Part shown: in pieces, positions 16,933 through 26,774 of the stretch
Position numbering within the stretch: the stretch's first letter is position 1
How the letters are laid out: every line of letters begins with the position of its first letter
Assembly (NCBI RefSeq): GCF_016651255.1
Contig: NZ_JAEKEG010000043.1
Location: forward strand, 1 to 32,015
Source: Pseudomonas sp. TH10
GTDB lineage: Bacteria; Pseudomonadota; Gammaproteobacteria; Pseudomonadales; Pseudomonadaceae
Direction: 5' to 3'
DNA length: 32,015 nucleotides
The notes under the pieces: model-generated
What the model was told of the DNA's origin: nothing
The model's database searches: none
What the model saw: only the letters and a program-made list of their open reading frames with translations
Program-made: the position numbers and the translations under genes

Positions 16933-19027
16933 ATGCCTGCCCCTTTTCGCCTTGTGCCCTTCAGCTTGGGTCTCTCAGCTGTACTTTCTGCCGGTTTTTC
17001 CTACGCCGCACCGACCACATTACCGGCGACTTCCATCAGCGCTGAAACTGAGGCCGATGACCCGCGAGTGAAGGAAACCAGCACGGCGACCCGCACGGCG
17101 ACACCAGTGCGCTACGTTCCCCAGGCCATCGACTCGGTGAAAACCGCGAACGTGATGGACTACGGCACCAACGACCTGGGCACGGCACTCGAGTGGCATC
17201 CCCAACGTCAGCAGTGGCGCTGACACCCGTTTTGATAGCCTGCGCATTCGCGGCTTCGACGCCAGCAATGACTTTTACCTCGACGGCATTCGTGACGACA
17301 GCCAGTACGTGCGCGACCTGCACAATATCGAGAAGATCGAGGTACTCAAAGGCCCGGCAGCGGTGCTGTATGGCCGTGGCAGTCAGGGCGGGATCGTCAA
17401 CCGTGTCAGCAAGATGCCGGAAGCCGGCCGCCGCTCGACCATCGAAGCGCAGGGCGGCAGCGAAGATCTGCGCAGCCTGTACGCCGATCTCAGCACTGAC
17501 CCGAGCGAGAACATCAGCCTGCGCCTGAACATGGGCAACATGGATGAAAACAGCTTTCGCGATGGCGTCAGCGGCAATCGCCAACTATTCGCGCCATCGA
17601 TGAGCTGGCAGTTGACCCCGGACCTCAACTGGCTGGTGCAGTACGAGTACAGCCGTTACAACCGCACCCCCGACCGTGGCGTGCCTGGGGTGAATGGCCG
17701 CCCGGCAGATGTAGGACGGGATACCACCTACGGCAGCGATCACGACTTCATCGACGACAAGTCGCAATCCCTGCGCTCCAAACTCACTTACGAAATCAAC
17801 GACAACTGGCAACTTCGCCATACCCTGGGCGTATTCAAGCTCAACAGTGATTTTGATAACACCTACCAGACCGGCTACACCCCGGCCACCCACCAGGTCA
17901 CGCGCCAGCACTGGCAACAGGACCTGACCACCCGTAACGTTTTTAACAATGTCGAGCTGGAAGGTGGTTTCGATACGTTCGGGCTTGAGCATCGCCTGCT
18001 CACCGGTGTTGAAACCGGCAGCCAGCGCCGTGATCCGACGCTGTACAACGCTGCTACCTCCGGGCCAGGCGGCTCACCGGTGCCGGCACTCGACCTGTTT
18101 AACCCCAATCGTGACCTGCGCCACACCGGCAGCATGCAAGTCTCCAGCAGCAGCCACACCGAAGTCGAAAGCCGCGCAGTGTACGTCCAGGATCAACTGC
18201 GCCTGAACGATCAATGGCAACTGCTCGGCGGTCTGCGTTACGACACCTTCGACATCGAGTCGACCAACAAGCTGCGCAACATGTCCGAAGATCGTGACAG
18301 TCACAGCACCAGCCCACGCGTAGGCCTGGTCTGGACGCCGCTGCACAATCACTCGTTCTACGCTTCGTGGTCAAAGACCTTCTCGCCGGTGGGCGGTGGC
18401 CTGATCGGCATCACCCCCGGCGCCGCCGGCAACACCAACGACCTCAGTCCCGAGCTGACCAAGCAGAAAGAAATCGGCGTGAAAAGTGATTGGCTCGATG
18501 ATCGCCTGAGCACCACGCTGGCGATCTATGACCTGGAGCTCTACAACCGCCGCACCACCGATCCCAACGATCCGACCCTGACCGTGATGTCCGGCCTGCA
18601 ACGCTCTCGCGGGATCGAGTTGACCGCGACTGGCAACATCGTCGGTAACTGGTACGTGCGCGGTGGCGTCGGCGTGCAGGATGCAACCATCGAGAAGGAC
18701 AACAACGGCCTGGAAGGCAAACGCATCAACAACGTTGCCAAGCACAACGGCAGCCTGTTCCTGACCTGGAAACCGGAGATGGGCTGGTACGGTGAGACCG
18801 GCCTGACGCTGGTCGGCCAGCGTTATGCGGACAATGCCAATACCACCGTGTTGCCGGGGTATGGCCGCTGGGATGCGCTGGTGGGCTACCGCATGAAAGA
18901 TTGGGATTTGCGTGCGGCGCTGAACAATATTGCGGATAAGAAATATTACGCGTCGGCGACGAGCCAGTATCAGATTCAGCCAGGCGCGCCACGTAGCGTC
19001 GTGATGACCGGCACCTATAGTTTCTGA
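16933..19027 (+). CDS. TonB-dependent siderophore receptor (frameshifted)
   Basis: This is a ferric-siderophore receptor of about 697 residues once joined. The signal peptide ends near SYA-APTT. There is no N-terminal signalling domain. The plug domain has RYVPQAIDSVK, IPNVSSGADTRFDSLRIRGFDA, YLDGIRDD and IEKIEVLKGPAAVLYGRGSQGG, and a 22-strand barrel ends in VVMTGTYSF with the C-terminal Phe. The plug motifs are of the FhuE/Fiu/FoxA class; the ligand is not determinable. The frame changes by +1 near 17188-17195 (CTCGAGTGGC): as read, the first part stops at 17223, and removing one base gives continuous plug sequence. It is probably iron-regulated (candidate Fur sites). A REPIN follows directly. 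Confidence 0.9.
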
Positions 19028-19041
19028 TTTCACAGAAATCC

Positions 19042-19131
19042 TGTGGGAGCGAGCCTGCTCGCGAAAGCGTCGGGTCAGCCGGCATCGTCATTACCTGACC
19101 CAGCGCATTCGCGAGCAGGCTCGCTCCCACA
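19042..19131. repeat. REPIN (paired REP sequences in inverted orientation)
   Basis: The 24 bases at 19042-19065 (TGTGGGAGCGAGCCTGCTCG...) are the exact reverse complement of 19108-19131, with an inner GGGTCAG/CTGACCC pair. This is the common Pseudomonas fluorescens-group REP core. Such elements are mobilised by RAYT transposases encoded elsewhere and are typical intergenic features; no RAYT gene is in the window. Confidence 0.92.
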
Positions 19132-19162
19132 TTGAATGGGTCTGTACAAAATAACCGTGCAT

Positions 19163-19192
19163 AAAAAAGCGCCGCCATCCCGGCAGCGCTTT
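19163..19192 (-). terminator. Intrinsic terminator of the small unknown gene
   Basis: AAAGCGC/GCGCTTT plus GCC/GGC with one C-A mismatch (19166-19192) form the stem, and on the - strand it is followed by six T (A run at 19163-19168). It lies 22 bases after the stop of the 70-residue protein. Confidence 0.85.
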
Positions 19193-19213
19193 CACCCATC
19201 CTTATTGTTTTTC

Positions 19214-19426
19214 TTATCCTTCCATCACAGCCCACAACGCTTCCAGTTCTGCCTCGCTGAACAGGCCAGCGGGGTAGCGCTCGATCATCATCCGGCGCGG
19301 ATCAGGTTCCCTGATCTGACGCGTTCCATTGGACTTCAAAAAGTGCGCGACAATCTGGAGCGATTCGCCGTTTACGGCCATGGGATGCAAAGTCCGCTCG
19401 CTGACTACGTTCACTTCGGCGTTCAT
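19214..19426 (-). CDS. Small conserved-looking protein of unknown function
   Basis: The protein has 70 residues from the ATG at 19426; an in-frame TTG at 19468 would add 14 residues. The sequence is balanced and hydrophilic with a predicted C-terminal helix (FSEAELEALWAVMEG) and a basic patch (DPRRMMIERYPAG). There is no signal peptide, no Cys pair and no known motif. GGAG lies about ten bases upstream, and an intrinsic terminator directly downstream supports a real single-gene unit. It stands alone between a REPIN and the aguA terminator. I do not recognise the family. Confidence 0.6.
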   Translation of the reverse strand: MNAEVNVVSERTLHPMAVNGESLQIVAHFLKSNGTRQIREPDPRRMMIERYPAGLFSEAELEALWAVMEG

Positions 19427-19571
19427 TCCAGCGCTCTCTCCCCGTTCGTGAGCGGCTACGTTATCCAAGGTTTGTGACAGAACTGTTGAAGTTCCTCCCC
19501 CTCCCTAGTGCCTCCAGTCGAATACAAGAGCTATGCCAATGTTTCGCATTTGTCGACAAGCGGATACAAAG

Positions 19572-19601
19572 AAGCCCGCAGTCCTGACGGGCTGCGGGCT
19601 T
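19572..19601 (-). terminator. Terminator of aguBA
   Basis: A perfect 10-bp stem AAGCCCGCAG/CTGCGGGCTT (19572-19581 with 19592-19601) closes a 10-base loop. T-rich sequence follows on both strands (TTCTTTG on -, TTGTTTTC on +). It lies 70 bases after the aguA stop. Confidence 0.8.
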
Positions 19602-19671
19602 GTTTTCATACATAGCGAGCTAATCATTGCCCGGCCGATTTATTAATCAACTCAAGCTGTTACGACTCAAC

Positions 19672-20778
19672 TCACTCTTTGTGCGGTGCTGGCTGTTGTT
19701 GGGTAAGGCAGTGAATATTGCCGCCACCCAGTAACAGTTCACGGCCGGGCACCATCACCACTTCGTGCTGCGGGAACAGGTTCTGCAGAATTTCCTTCGC
19801 CGGAGCATCCATCGGATCGTCAAAGCTCGGCGCGATGATGCCGCCGTTGACGATCAGGAAATTCACGTAGGAACCGGCCAGACGCACAGACGGATTACGC
19901 TCCTGCGTGCCGTCCACCGGATCGACGCCAGCGCACTCTTCTTCGGTCGCGTACAGCGGCCCCGGAATCGGCATCTTGTGCACCGTGAATGGGCGCCCCT
20001 TGGAGTCGGTGGCGCTTTCCAGCACTTTCATTGCGGCCTGGCAGCGCGGGTAGTTCGGGTCTTGCGGATCGTCGGTCCAGGCCAACAGCACTTCACCCGG
20101 ACGGATGTAGCAGCAGAAGTTATCCACATGACCGTCGGTTTCGTCGTTGAACAAACCGTCCGGTAGCCAGATGATTTTATCCACAGACAAATTGGCGCTG
20201 AGCACCGCTTCGATTTCTTCGCGGCCCAAATGCGGGTTGCGATTGCGGTTGAGCAGGCACTCTTCGGTGGTGATCAGGGTGCCTTCGCCGTCGACGTGAA
20301 TCGAGCCGCCTTCAAGCACAAAACCTTCGGTGCGATAGCGCGGGCTGCGCTCGATTTCGAGAATCTTGCCACCCACTTGCGAGTCACGATTCCACGGCGA
20401 GTACAGACCACCGTCGAAACCACCCCAAGCATTGAAGTCCCAGTTCACACCGCGCACTTCGCCGCCGTTGTTGATGACAAACGTCGGGCCGCTGTCGCGA
20501 ACCCAGGCATCATCGCTGGACATCTCGACCACGCGGATATTCGGCACGTCGAGGCGCGCGCGGGCGTTTTCGTACTGGCCGGCGGACACGGCAACGGTCA
20601 CTGGCTCGAAACGCGCGATGGCTTTGGCCACCGCCGCGTGTGCGGCTTGCGCCGGTTTGCCGCCCAGACGCCAGTTATCCGGGCGCTCGGGCCAGATCAT
20701 CCAGGTTTGAGTTTGTGCTGCCCACTCGGCCGGCATGTAGAAGCCGTCGGCGCGTGGGGTACTTTTCAATGTGGTCAT
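19672..20778 (-). CDS. aguA: Agmatine deiminase
   Basis: This enzyme hydrolyses agmatine to N-carbamoylputrescine and ammonia. Its 368 residues match the family length. Guanidino-modifying enzyme motifs are present: [14 protein letters not shown] near residue 90, [32 protein letters not shown] (catalytic His region) and a C-terminal LLGGGNIHC with the nucleophile Cys357. It starts 5 bases after aguB on the same strand, so the two are co-transcribed as aguBA and carry out consecutive steps. The ribosome binding site is weak, consistent with translational coupling. Confidence 0.97.
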   Translation of the reverse strand: MTTLKSTPRADGFYMPAEWAAQTQTWMIWPERPDNWRLGGKPAQAAHAAVAKAIARFEPVTVAVSAGQYENARARLDVPNIRVVEMSSDDAWVRDSGPTFVINNGGEVRGVNWDFNAWGGFDGGLYSPWNRDSQVGGKILEIERSPRYRTEGFVLEGGSIHVDGEGTLITTEECLLNRNRNPHLGREEIEAVLSANLSVDKIIWLPDGLFNDETDGHVDNFCCYIRPGEVLLAWTDDPQDPNYPRCQAAMKVLESATDSKGRPFTVHKMPIPGPLYATEEECAGVDPVDGTQERNPSVRLAGSYVNFLIVNGGIIAPSFDDPMDAPAKEILQNLFPQHEVVMVPGRELLLGGGNIHCLTQQQPAPHKE

Positions 20779-20783
20779 CGGGA

Positions 20784-21662
<879 letters not shown>

Positions 21663-21736
21663 GAATCATCTCCGGGCAAGTGCTTTGACGGTCGACAATT
21701 CGACCGAAAAGAAAAACGCGCGCACCGGACAAGAGA

Positions 21737-21783
21737 TCGCCATGCCGGAGCAATGGCGACTTTATAGCCGATAAATATCGGCT
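21737..21783. promoter_or_regulatory. Two inverted repeats in the aguBA upstream region
   Basis: TCGCCAT/ATGGCGA (21737-21743 and 21753-21759, 9-base spacer) and AGCCGATA/TATCGGCT (21766-21773 and 21776-21783, 2-base spacer) lie 75-121 bases upstream of aguB. The second is a near-perfect 18-base palindrome typical of an operator. AT-rich sequence at 21783-21815 could hold the promoter. No regulator gene is adjacent. Confidence 0.4.
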
Positions 21784-21909
21784 TTAAAAGCAAATATTTT
21801 TAAAAAAGATGAATGAATACGCTTAAAACACCGATAGAAATCGATTTTCATGGATTACCCCACACCCGTACTCCCCAACACACCCCCAACAGCGCAATGG
21901 CCATCGGGC

Positions 21910-24822
21910 TCAAAGGCCCTCTGCAAGCACCTTCGAAAGCATATCCACGAAGAAGTCGACACTTCGGCGCGAGGTCACCATCGGCGGTTTGATCTTGAGG
22001 ATGTTCAAGTCATCGCCGGTCGGCTGCATGAAAATGCCCAGCTCGCGCAAGCGATCGCACAGCAATGCGGTCTCCTCGGTCGCTGGCTCCAATGTCTCGC
22101 GGTTGCGGATCAGCTCCAGGCCCAGATAAAACCCGGAACCATGCACCGCGCCAACCAACGGATGTTTATCGATCAACGCTTCGAGCCGTGCTTTGAAGTG
22201 ACCGCCGACCACCTGAGCGTTCTCCCAGAGTTTTTCTTCCTTCATGACATCCAGCACCGCCATGCCGATCTGGCAGCTCACCGGGCTGCCACCAGCCGAC
22301 GAGAAGAAATAACCCTCGGCCTCCAGCGCCTCGGCAATCTCCCGGCGGGTGATCACCGCACCCAAAGGCTGGCCGTTGCCCATGCCCTTGGCCATGGTGA
22401 TGATGTCCGGCACCACGCCCTGCTCCTCAAAGCCCCAGAAAAAATGGCCCATGCGCCCGTAGCCGACCTGCACTTCATCGGCGATGCACACGCCACCCTG
22501 GGCGCGTACCAGGGCGTAGACCTGCTTCAAATAACCCGGCGGCAACGAGATTCCGCCCGCGTTGCCATAGACCGGTTCGCAAATGAACCCGGCAAGCTGG
22601 CGCTGCTGCCCGGCGATTTTCGCCAGGTGGTGCTCGACGCTGCGCACGTAATCGGGAGCGCTGTCGGCGCCGCGGAATTCGCCGCGATAGGTGTTCGGCG
22701 CCGTCACCGGATGCACCCAGTCCGGGCGGCTACTCAAGGCCTGGGGGTTGTCGGCGATCGAGGTCGAAACGGCGTCCGCGCCCACCGTCCAGCCGTGATA
22801 AGCCTCCAGCACGCTGAGCATGTCGCGCCCGCCGCTGTAGGCCCAGGCCAGGCGGATGGCCAGGTCATTGGCCTCGCTGCCGCTGTTGACCAGGAACACC
22901 CGGTCCATGGAGTCCGGCGCCAGCTTCAGCAAACGCTCGGAAAACTCGGCGACCGCCGCATAGTTGAATCGCGAGTTGGTATTGAGCAACGACCACTGCC
23001 GCGCCGCGACCGCCGCCATGCGCGGGTGACCGTGACCGAGCACCGCGACGTTGTTGAGCATGTCGAGATAGGAGCGGCCCTGCATGTCGATCAGGTGATT
23101 GCGCCAGCCGCGTTCGATGCGCGGCGGGTCCACGTAGTAGTGTTTTTGCGTACGGGCGAAACTGGCGTCGCGCCGTTCCAGCAGGGTTTTCGCATCCAGC
23201 TCCGGCTCGGCATCGCACGCCAGCCCCAACAACATGGCCGGCGATGGGCACAAAGCCTGCCAGGCAGGCGCACGCGATGGCGTGCAGAACAGCGGAGCCT
23301 GAAGCTGCGCGCCTCGGCTCAACTGCACGAGCAACGGGCCGCTGACCGCACCCAGCACCTGCCCTTTGACCAGCGCCGCGCCCGTGTGCAGCGACGGCTG
23401 GACGCCCCACAACCGCAGGCTCAATTGCGGGCCATCGAGTTGCAGCACGCCCGGCTCGGGCTCATGGACCATGCCGGCAAACGGCGACTCGACCGCCGTG
23501 CCCATGGGCACCCTTAATTCGACGTGCAGCGGGCAAGTGTCCGGCTCGCGAAACGAATCCGGCTGGGTGCGCGACAGGCGATATTGCCCGTAGCGACTGG
23601 CCGCCAGCTCATGCACGGCGGCTGCCTCGTTCAACAGGCGCTGGTCGATGCCCTCCTGCTCCCAGTTCCCCGCCTCAAAATGCGGGCTGAGGACACCGAG
23701 GTCGATCAGCGCGAATTCACGCCCGACCAGACTCGGCAGCAACGGCGCAAAACCGTCACTGTCGATCACCGGTAATGGCAGGCCGACGGCAGTGAGAATC
23801 GCCGCCTCCATCAGCGCCAATGGCACCGACGTGGCCACGTGGAAAATCTCCCACTCATGGCTGAGATTATCGCGGCTGTAGGTATTCGCGGGATCGATGC
23901 TGACCTGCTGCTCGCCGCTGAGCACCAGTACCGCCGCCCGCGCAACGATCAATGGCCACAAGGCTTGCAGCTCTTCGCGTTGCAACGGGTTGACCGCGTG
24001 ATACGCCTGGACTGCCGGCAGGATGACAAACGGATCGCCACCGGCGTGATGCAGCAATGCGGCACAGGTCACCGACAGATCGGTGATGCGCCAAGTACGG
24101 ATCAGGTCACCGAAATCGATCACCCCTTGCAACTGCCAGTGACGTTGCGCGTCGCGCTGCCAGACGGCGTTGTCGTCGGTGATGTCCATGTGAATCGCCT
24201 GCACCGGCAGCTTGTCGAGCAGCGGCTGCAAACGTCGCTCGGCCTGTTCGGCGGCTTCGGCGATCAATGCTCGCTGCTGCTCATCCTTGATCACCGGCAG
24301 CAGATGACTGATCAGCGCACTGGCGTGGCGTGCGTCCCACTGCAATGTGCGCTCCAGGCCGGGATGATCGAAACCGGCCAGGGTCAGATCCATTTCAGCG
24401 CAAAGACGACCAAACCGCGCCACCACTTCCTGACCCAGATGATCGAGATGAGTCAGTGGCTGGCCTTCGATGTAATCGAGCAAGCGCACATGCACGGTCT
24501 GATCGGCCACTTGCAGTGTCAGCAGGTCCGCGCCGCTCCTGGCGCCAATAACCCGTGGCACTTGCACCCCGGCCTTTTCGGCCAGAAACTTCAGGCCCGC
24601 ATGCTGGGCCTGTAACTCGACAAGGGCGTAATCACCACGACAGATTTTCAGCACGAACCGCCCGCGCGGGCTGTCGACGCGGTAGTTGAGATCCTGCTGG
24701 CTGCCAAGCGCCTGCAATGTGCCGCTAAGCCCGTAATGCTCTGCCAGCAGCCCAAGCGCAACCTCGGCCGACACTTGTGGGCTGGGCAAACTGGCGCGAT
24801 GAATCAACGTGGCGAGCGGCAT
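21910..24822 (-). CDS. Three-part fusion: APH-type kinase, beta-barrel domain, class III aminotransferase-like enzyme
   Basis: The protein has 970 residues. Residues 20-330 are an aminoglycoside-phosphotransferase/hydroxylysine-kinase-like domain: Lys59 (FVLKI), catalytic HMDITDDN (211-218) and metal-binding IDFGD (235-239). Residues around 440-560 contain VPMGTAVESPFAGMV, resembling an M23/lipoyl-like beta hybrid motif. Residues 565-970 are a class III PLP enzyme with NSGSEANDLAIRLA, AYHGWT, CIADEVQVGYGRMG and the PLP lysine Lys812 (MAKGMGNGQPLG). The pairing recalls hydroxylysine kinase with the phospho-lyases for phosphohydroxylysine or ethanolamine phosphate. A phosphorylate-then-eliminate pathway on one chain is a reasonable inference. 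The substrate is unproven. It lies upstream of aguBA on the same strand (247 bases) and divergent from dctBD. Confidence 0.93.
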   Translation of the reverse strand: MPLATLIHRASLPSPQVSAEVALGLLAEHYGLSGTLQALGSQQDLNYRVDSPRGRFVLKICRGDYALVELQAQHAGLKFLAEKAGVQVPRVIGARSGADLLTLQVADQTVHVRLLDYIEGQPLTHLDHLGQEVVARFGRLCAEMDLTLAGFDHPGLERTLQWDARHASALISHLLPVIKDEQQRALIAEAAEQAERRLQPLLDKLPVQAIHMDITDDNAVWQRDAQRHWQLQGVIDFGDLIRTWRITDLSVTCAALLHHAGGDPFVILPAVQAYHAVNPLQREELQALWPLIVARAAVLVLSGEQQVSIDPANTYSRDNLSHEWEIFHVATSVPLALMEAAILTAVGLPLPVIDSDGFAPLLPSLVGREFALIDLGVLSPHFEAGNWEQEGIDQRLLNEAAAVHELAASRYGQYRLSRTQPDSFREPDTCPLHVELRVPMGTAVESPFAGMVHEPEPGVLQLDGPQLSLRLWGVQPSLHTGAALVKGQVLGAVSGPLLVQLSRGAQLQAPLFCTPSRAPAWQALCPSPAMLLGLACDAEPELDAKTLLERRDASFARTQKHYYVDPPRIERGWRNHLIDMQGRSYLDMLNNVAVLGHGHPRMAAVAARQWSLLNTNSRFNYAAVAEFSERLLKLAPDSMDRVFLVNSGSEANDLAIRLAWAYSGGRDMLSVLEAYHGWTVGADAVSTSIADNPQALSSRPDWVHPVTAPNTYRGEFRGADSAPDYVRSVEHHLAKIAGQQRQLAGFICEPVYGNAGGISLPPGYLKQVYALVRAQGGVCIADEVQVGYGRMGHFFWGFEEQGVVPDIITMAKGMGNGQPLGAVITRREIAEALEAEGYFFSSAGGSPVSCQIGMAVLDVMKEEKLWENAQVVGGHFKARLEALIDKHPLVGAVHGSGFYLGLELIRNRETLEPATEETALLCDRLRELGIFMQPTGDDLNILKIKPPMVTSRRSVDFFVDMLSKVLAEGL

Positions 24823-24854
24823 GGAACGACCCCTGAAATTTTATTAGGCGCTTA

Positions 24855-24877
24855 TATCGCCATTGCTCGGGGCGATA
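24855..24877. promoter_or_regulatory. Inverted repeat between the divergent fusion gene and dctB
   Basis: TATCGCC (24855-24861) and GGCGATA (24871-24877) form a perfect 7-bp inverted repeat with a 9-base spacer, 33 bases from the fusion-gene start and 88 bases from dctB. It is placed to control either gene. I found no sigma-54 -24/-12 element here. Confidence 0.35.
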
Positions 24878-24964
24878 CGCAACCCCCACAATCACACACC
24901 CCCTCGCGCCACCCGGCACTTTGCGCAAGAATGCCGACCATCAACGCGACAGGCGCTCGACCTC

Positions 24965-26774
24965 ATGACCCCGACTCTCCCCCGCAGACCTCGCTGGCGC
25001 AGCCTCGCCCTTCTGGCCCTGTGTCTGGCGCCACTGCTGTGGCCGCTGGAGCATCTGGCCGAGCGCTATTACCGCAGCGAACTGGCCGGGCAAAACCGCC
25101 AGACGCTCGACCTGTACGTCGCCAACCTGTTGGGCACCCTGCACCGTTATGAGGTGCTGCCGCAAATTCTCGGCGAGCTTCCAGCCCTGCGCGCCGTCCT
25201 GGGCGCGCCGGACGACGGCGTGAGCCAAGGCAACGCCAACCGCCTGCTGAAAAACATCAGTGCCCAGACCGGCGCCGAAGTCATGTACCTGATGGACACC
25301 ACCGGCAAAACCCTGGCGGCGTCCAACTGGGACAAACACGACAGCTTCGTGGGGCGCAATTTTTCCTTCCGCCCCTACTTCAGCGAAGCCATGGCCGGTC
25401 GTCTTGGGCGCTTCTTCGGCCTGGGCACGACCTCGGCCAAACGTGGCTATTTTTTTGCGGCGGCGGTTCGCCAAGGCGAAAAGATCATCGGCGTACTGGT
25501 GGTCAAGGTTGACCTCGACCATACCGAGAGCCTGTGGGGCAACACCCCGGAACAGCTGCTGGCCACCGATCAAAATGGCGTGGTCATTCTCACCTCACGG
25601 CCGGAATGGCGCTTTCGTTCGACCCGCACATTGAGCGAGGCGGAGAACAAGGCGATCACGGCGATCCAACCTTACCCCACTCGCGATCCCCAGCCGCTCA
25701 AGCTCAACCCCGATGCGTGGCTGACCCAGTCTCACCAGATCGACGAGACGGGCTGGACGGTGAACATCCTCGCGCCGCGGACCCTGATCGACCGCCCGGT
25801 GCGCACCGTGGTTGCCATCGGCGGTGCGACGCTGTTGGTGTTGATGCTGTTGCTCGGTCTGATGATGCAGCGCCGTCGCCACTATCTGGAGCGCATCGAT
25901 TTTGAAGCCAAGGCGCGACGAGAGCTGGAAGGTCGAGTCGCCGAGCGCACCAGCGACCTCGAAGGGCTCAACCGGCGTCTCAAGGAGGAAGTGCTGGAAC
26001 GCGAACAGGCCCAGCAGGAGCTGGTGCGCGCCCAGGATGACCTGGTACAGGCCGGCAAGCTGTCGGCACTGGGGACGATGTCCGCCAGCATCAGTCACGA
26101 GTTGAATCAGCCACTGGCGGCGATCCGCAGCTATGCGGAAAACGCCGAAGTGCTGCTCGATCACCAGCGCACCGACGACGCCCGTGGCAACCTCAAGCTG
26201 ATCAGTGAACTGACCGCGCGCATGGCGTCAATCATCGCCCACTTGCGCGCATTCGCCCGCCGCGATCGCCATGCGCCGGAGAGTGTCGCCCTGCAACCGG
26301 CGCTGGACGACGCACTGGCCCTGCTCGCCAAGCGCCGGCGCAGCATGGAGGTCGAACTGATCCGCGATTTGCCGGCCGCCACCTTGTGGGTCGAAGCCGG
26401 CGAAACCCGCCTGCGCCAGGTGCTGGGCAATTTGCTGGCGAACGCCCTGGACGCCCTTACGGAAAAAGGCCCGCCGCGTAAACTGTGGCTGAGTGCCCAA
26501 TCCACAGCCGAAGGCGTCAACCTGTCACATTCGCGACAATGGCCCGGGTTTTTGCATGGAAGCCCTGGGCCGCGCCAGCGAACCTTTCTACACCACCAAG
26601 ACCCGCACCCAGGGCCTGGGGCTGGGGCTGGCGATCTGCGAAACACTGATGCGCGCCTTCGGTGGTGAACTGTCGTTCTCCAACCACAAGGAAGGCGGCG
26701 CGCTGATTACCTTGAAATTGCGCGCAGGCGCACCGGGCGTGAGCCTGCAACCGTCCGAGGACCGAAGTGCATGA
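24965..26774 (+). CDS. dctB: C4-dicarboxylate sensor histidine kinase DctB (frameshifted)
   Basis: This is the membrane sensor of the DctB/DctD system, 602 residues when joined. The first transmembrane helix (LALLALCLAPLLWPL) is followed by a periplasmic double-PAS-like region with FVGRNFSFRPYFSEAMAG and RGYFFAAAV, a second helix (about 286-306), a coiled coil, an H-box SHELNQPLAAIRSYAEN (about 377), an N-box NLLANALDAL and a G-box GLGLGLAICETL. The frame changes by +1 at about 26525: dropping one T gives VNLHIRDNGPGF, the normal ATP-binding motif. As read, the first part ends at 26668 without a G-box. I chose the ATG at 24965 because it directly precedes the basic n-region. It overlaps dctD by 4 bases. 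No dctA transporter is present. Confidence 0.9.
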
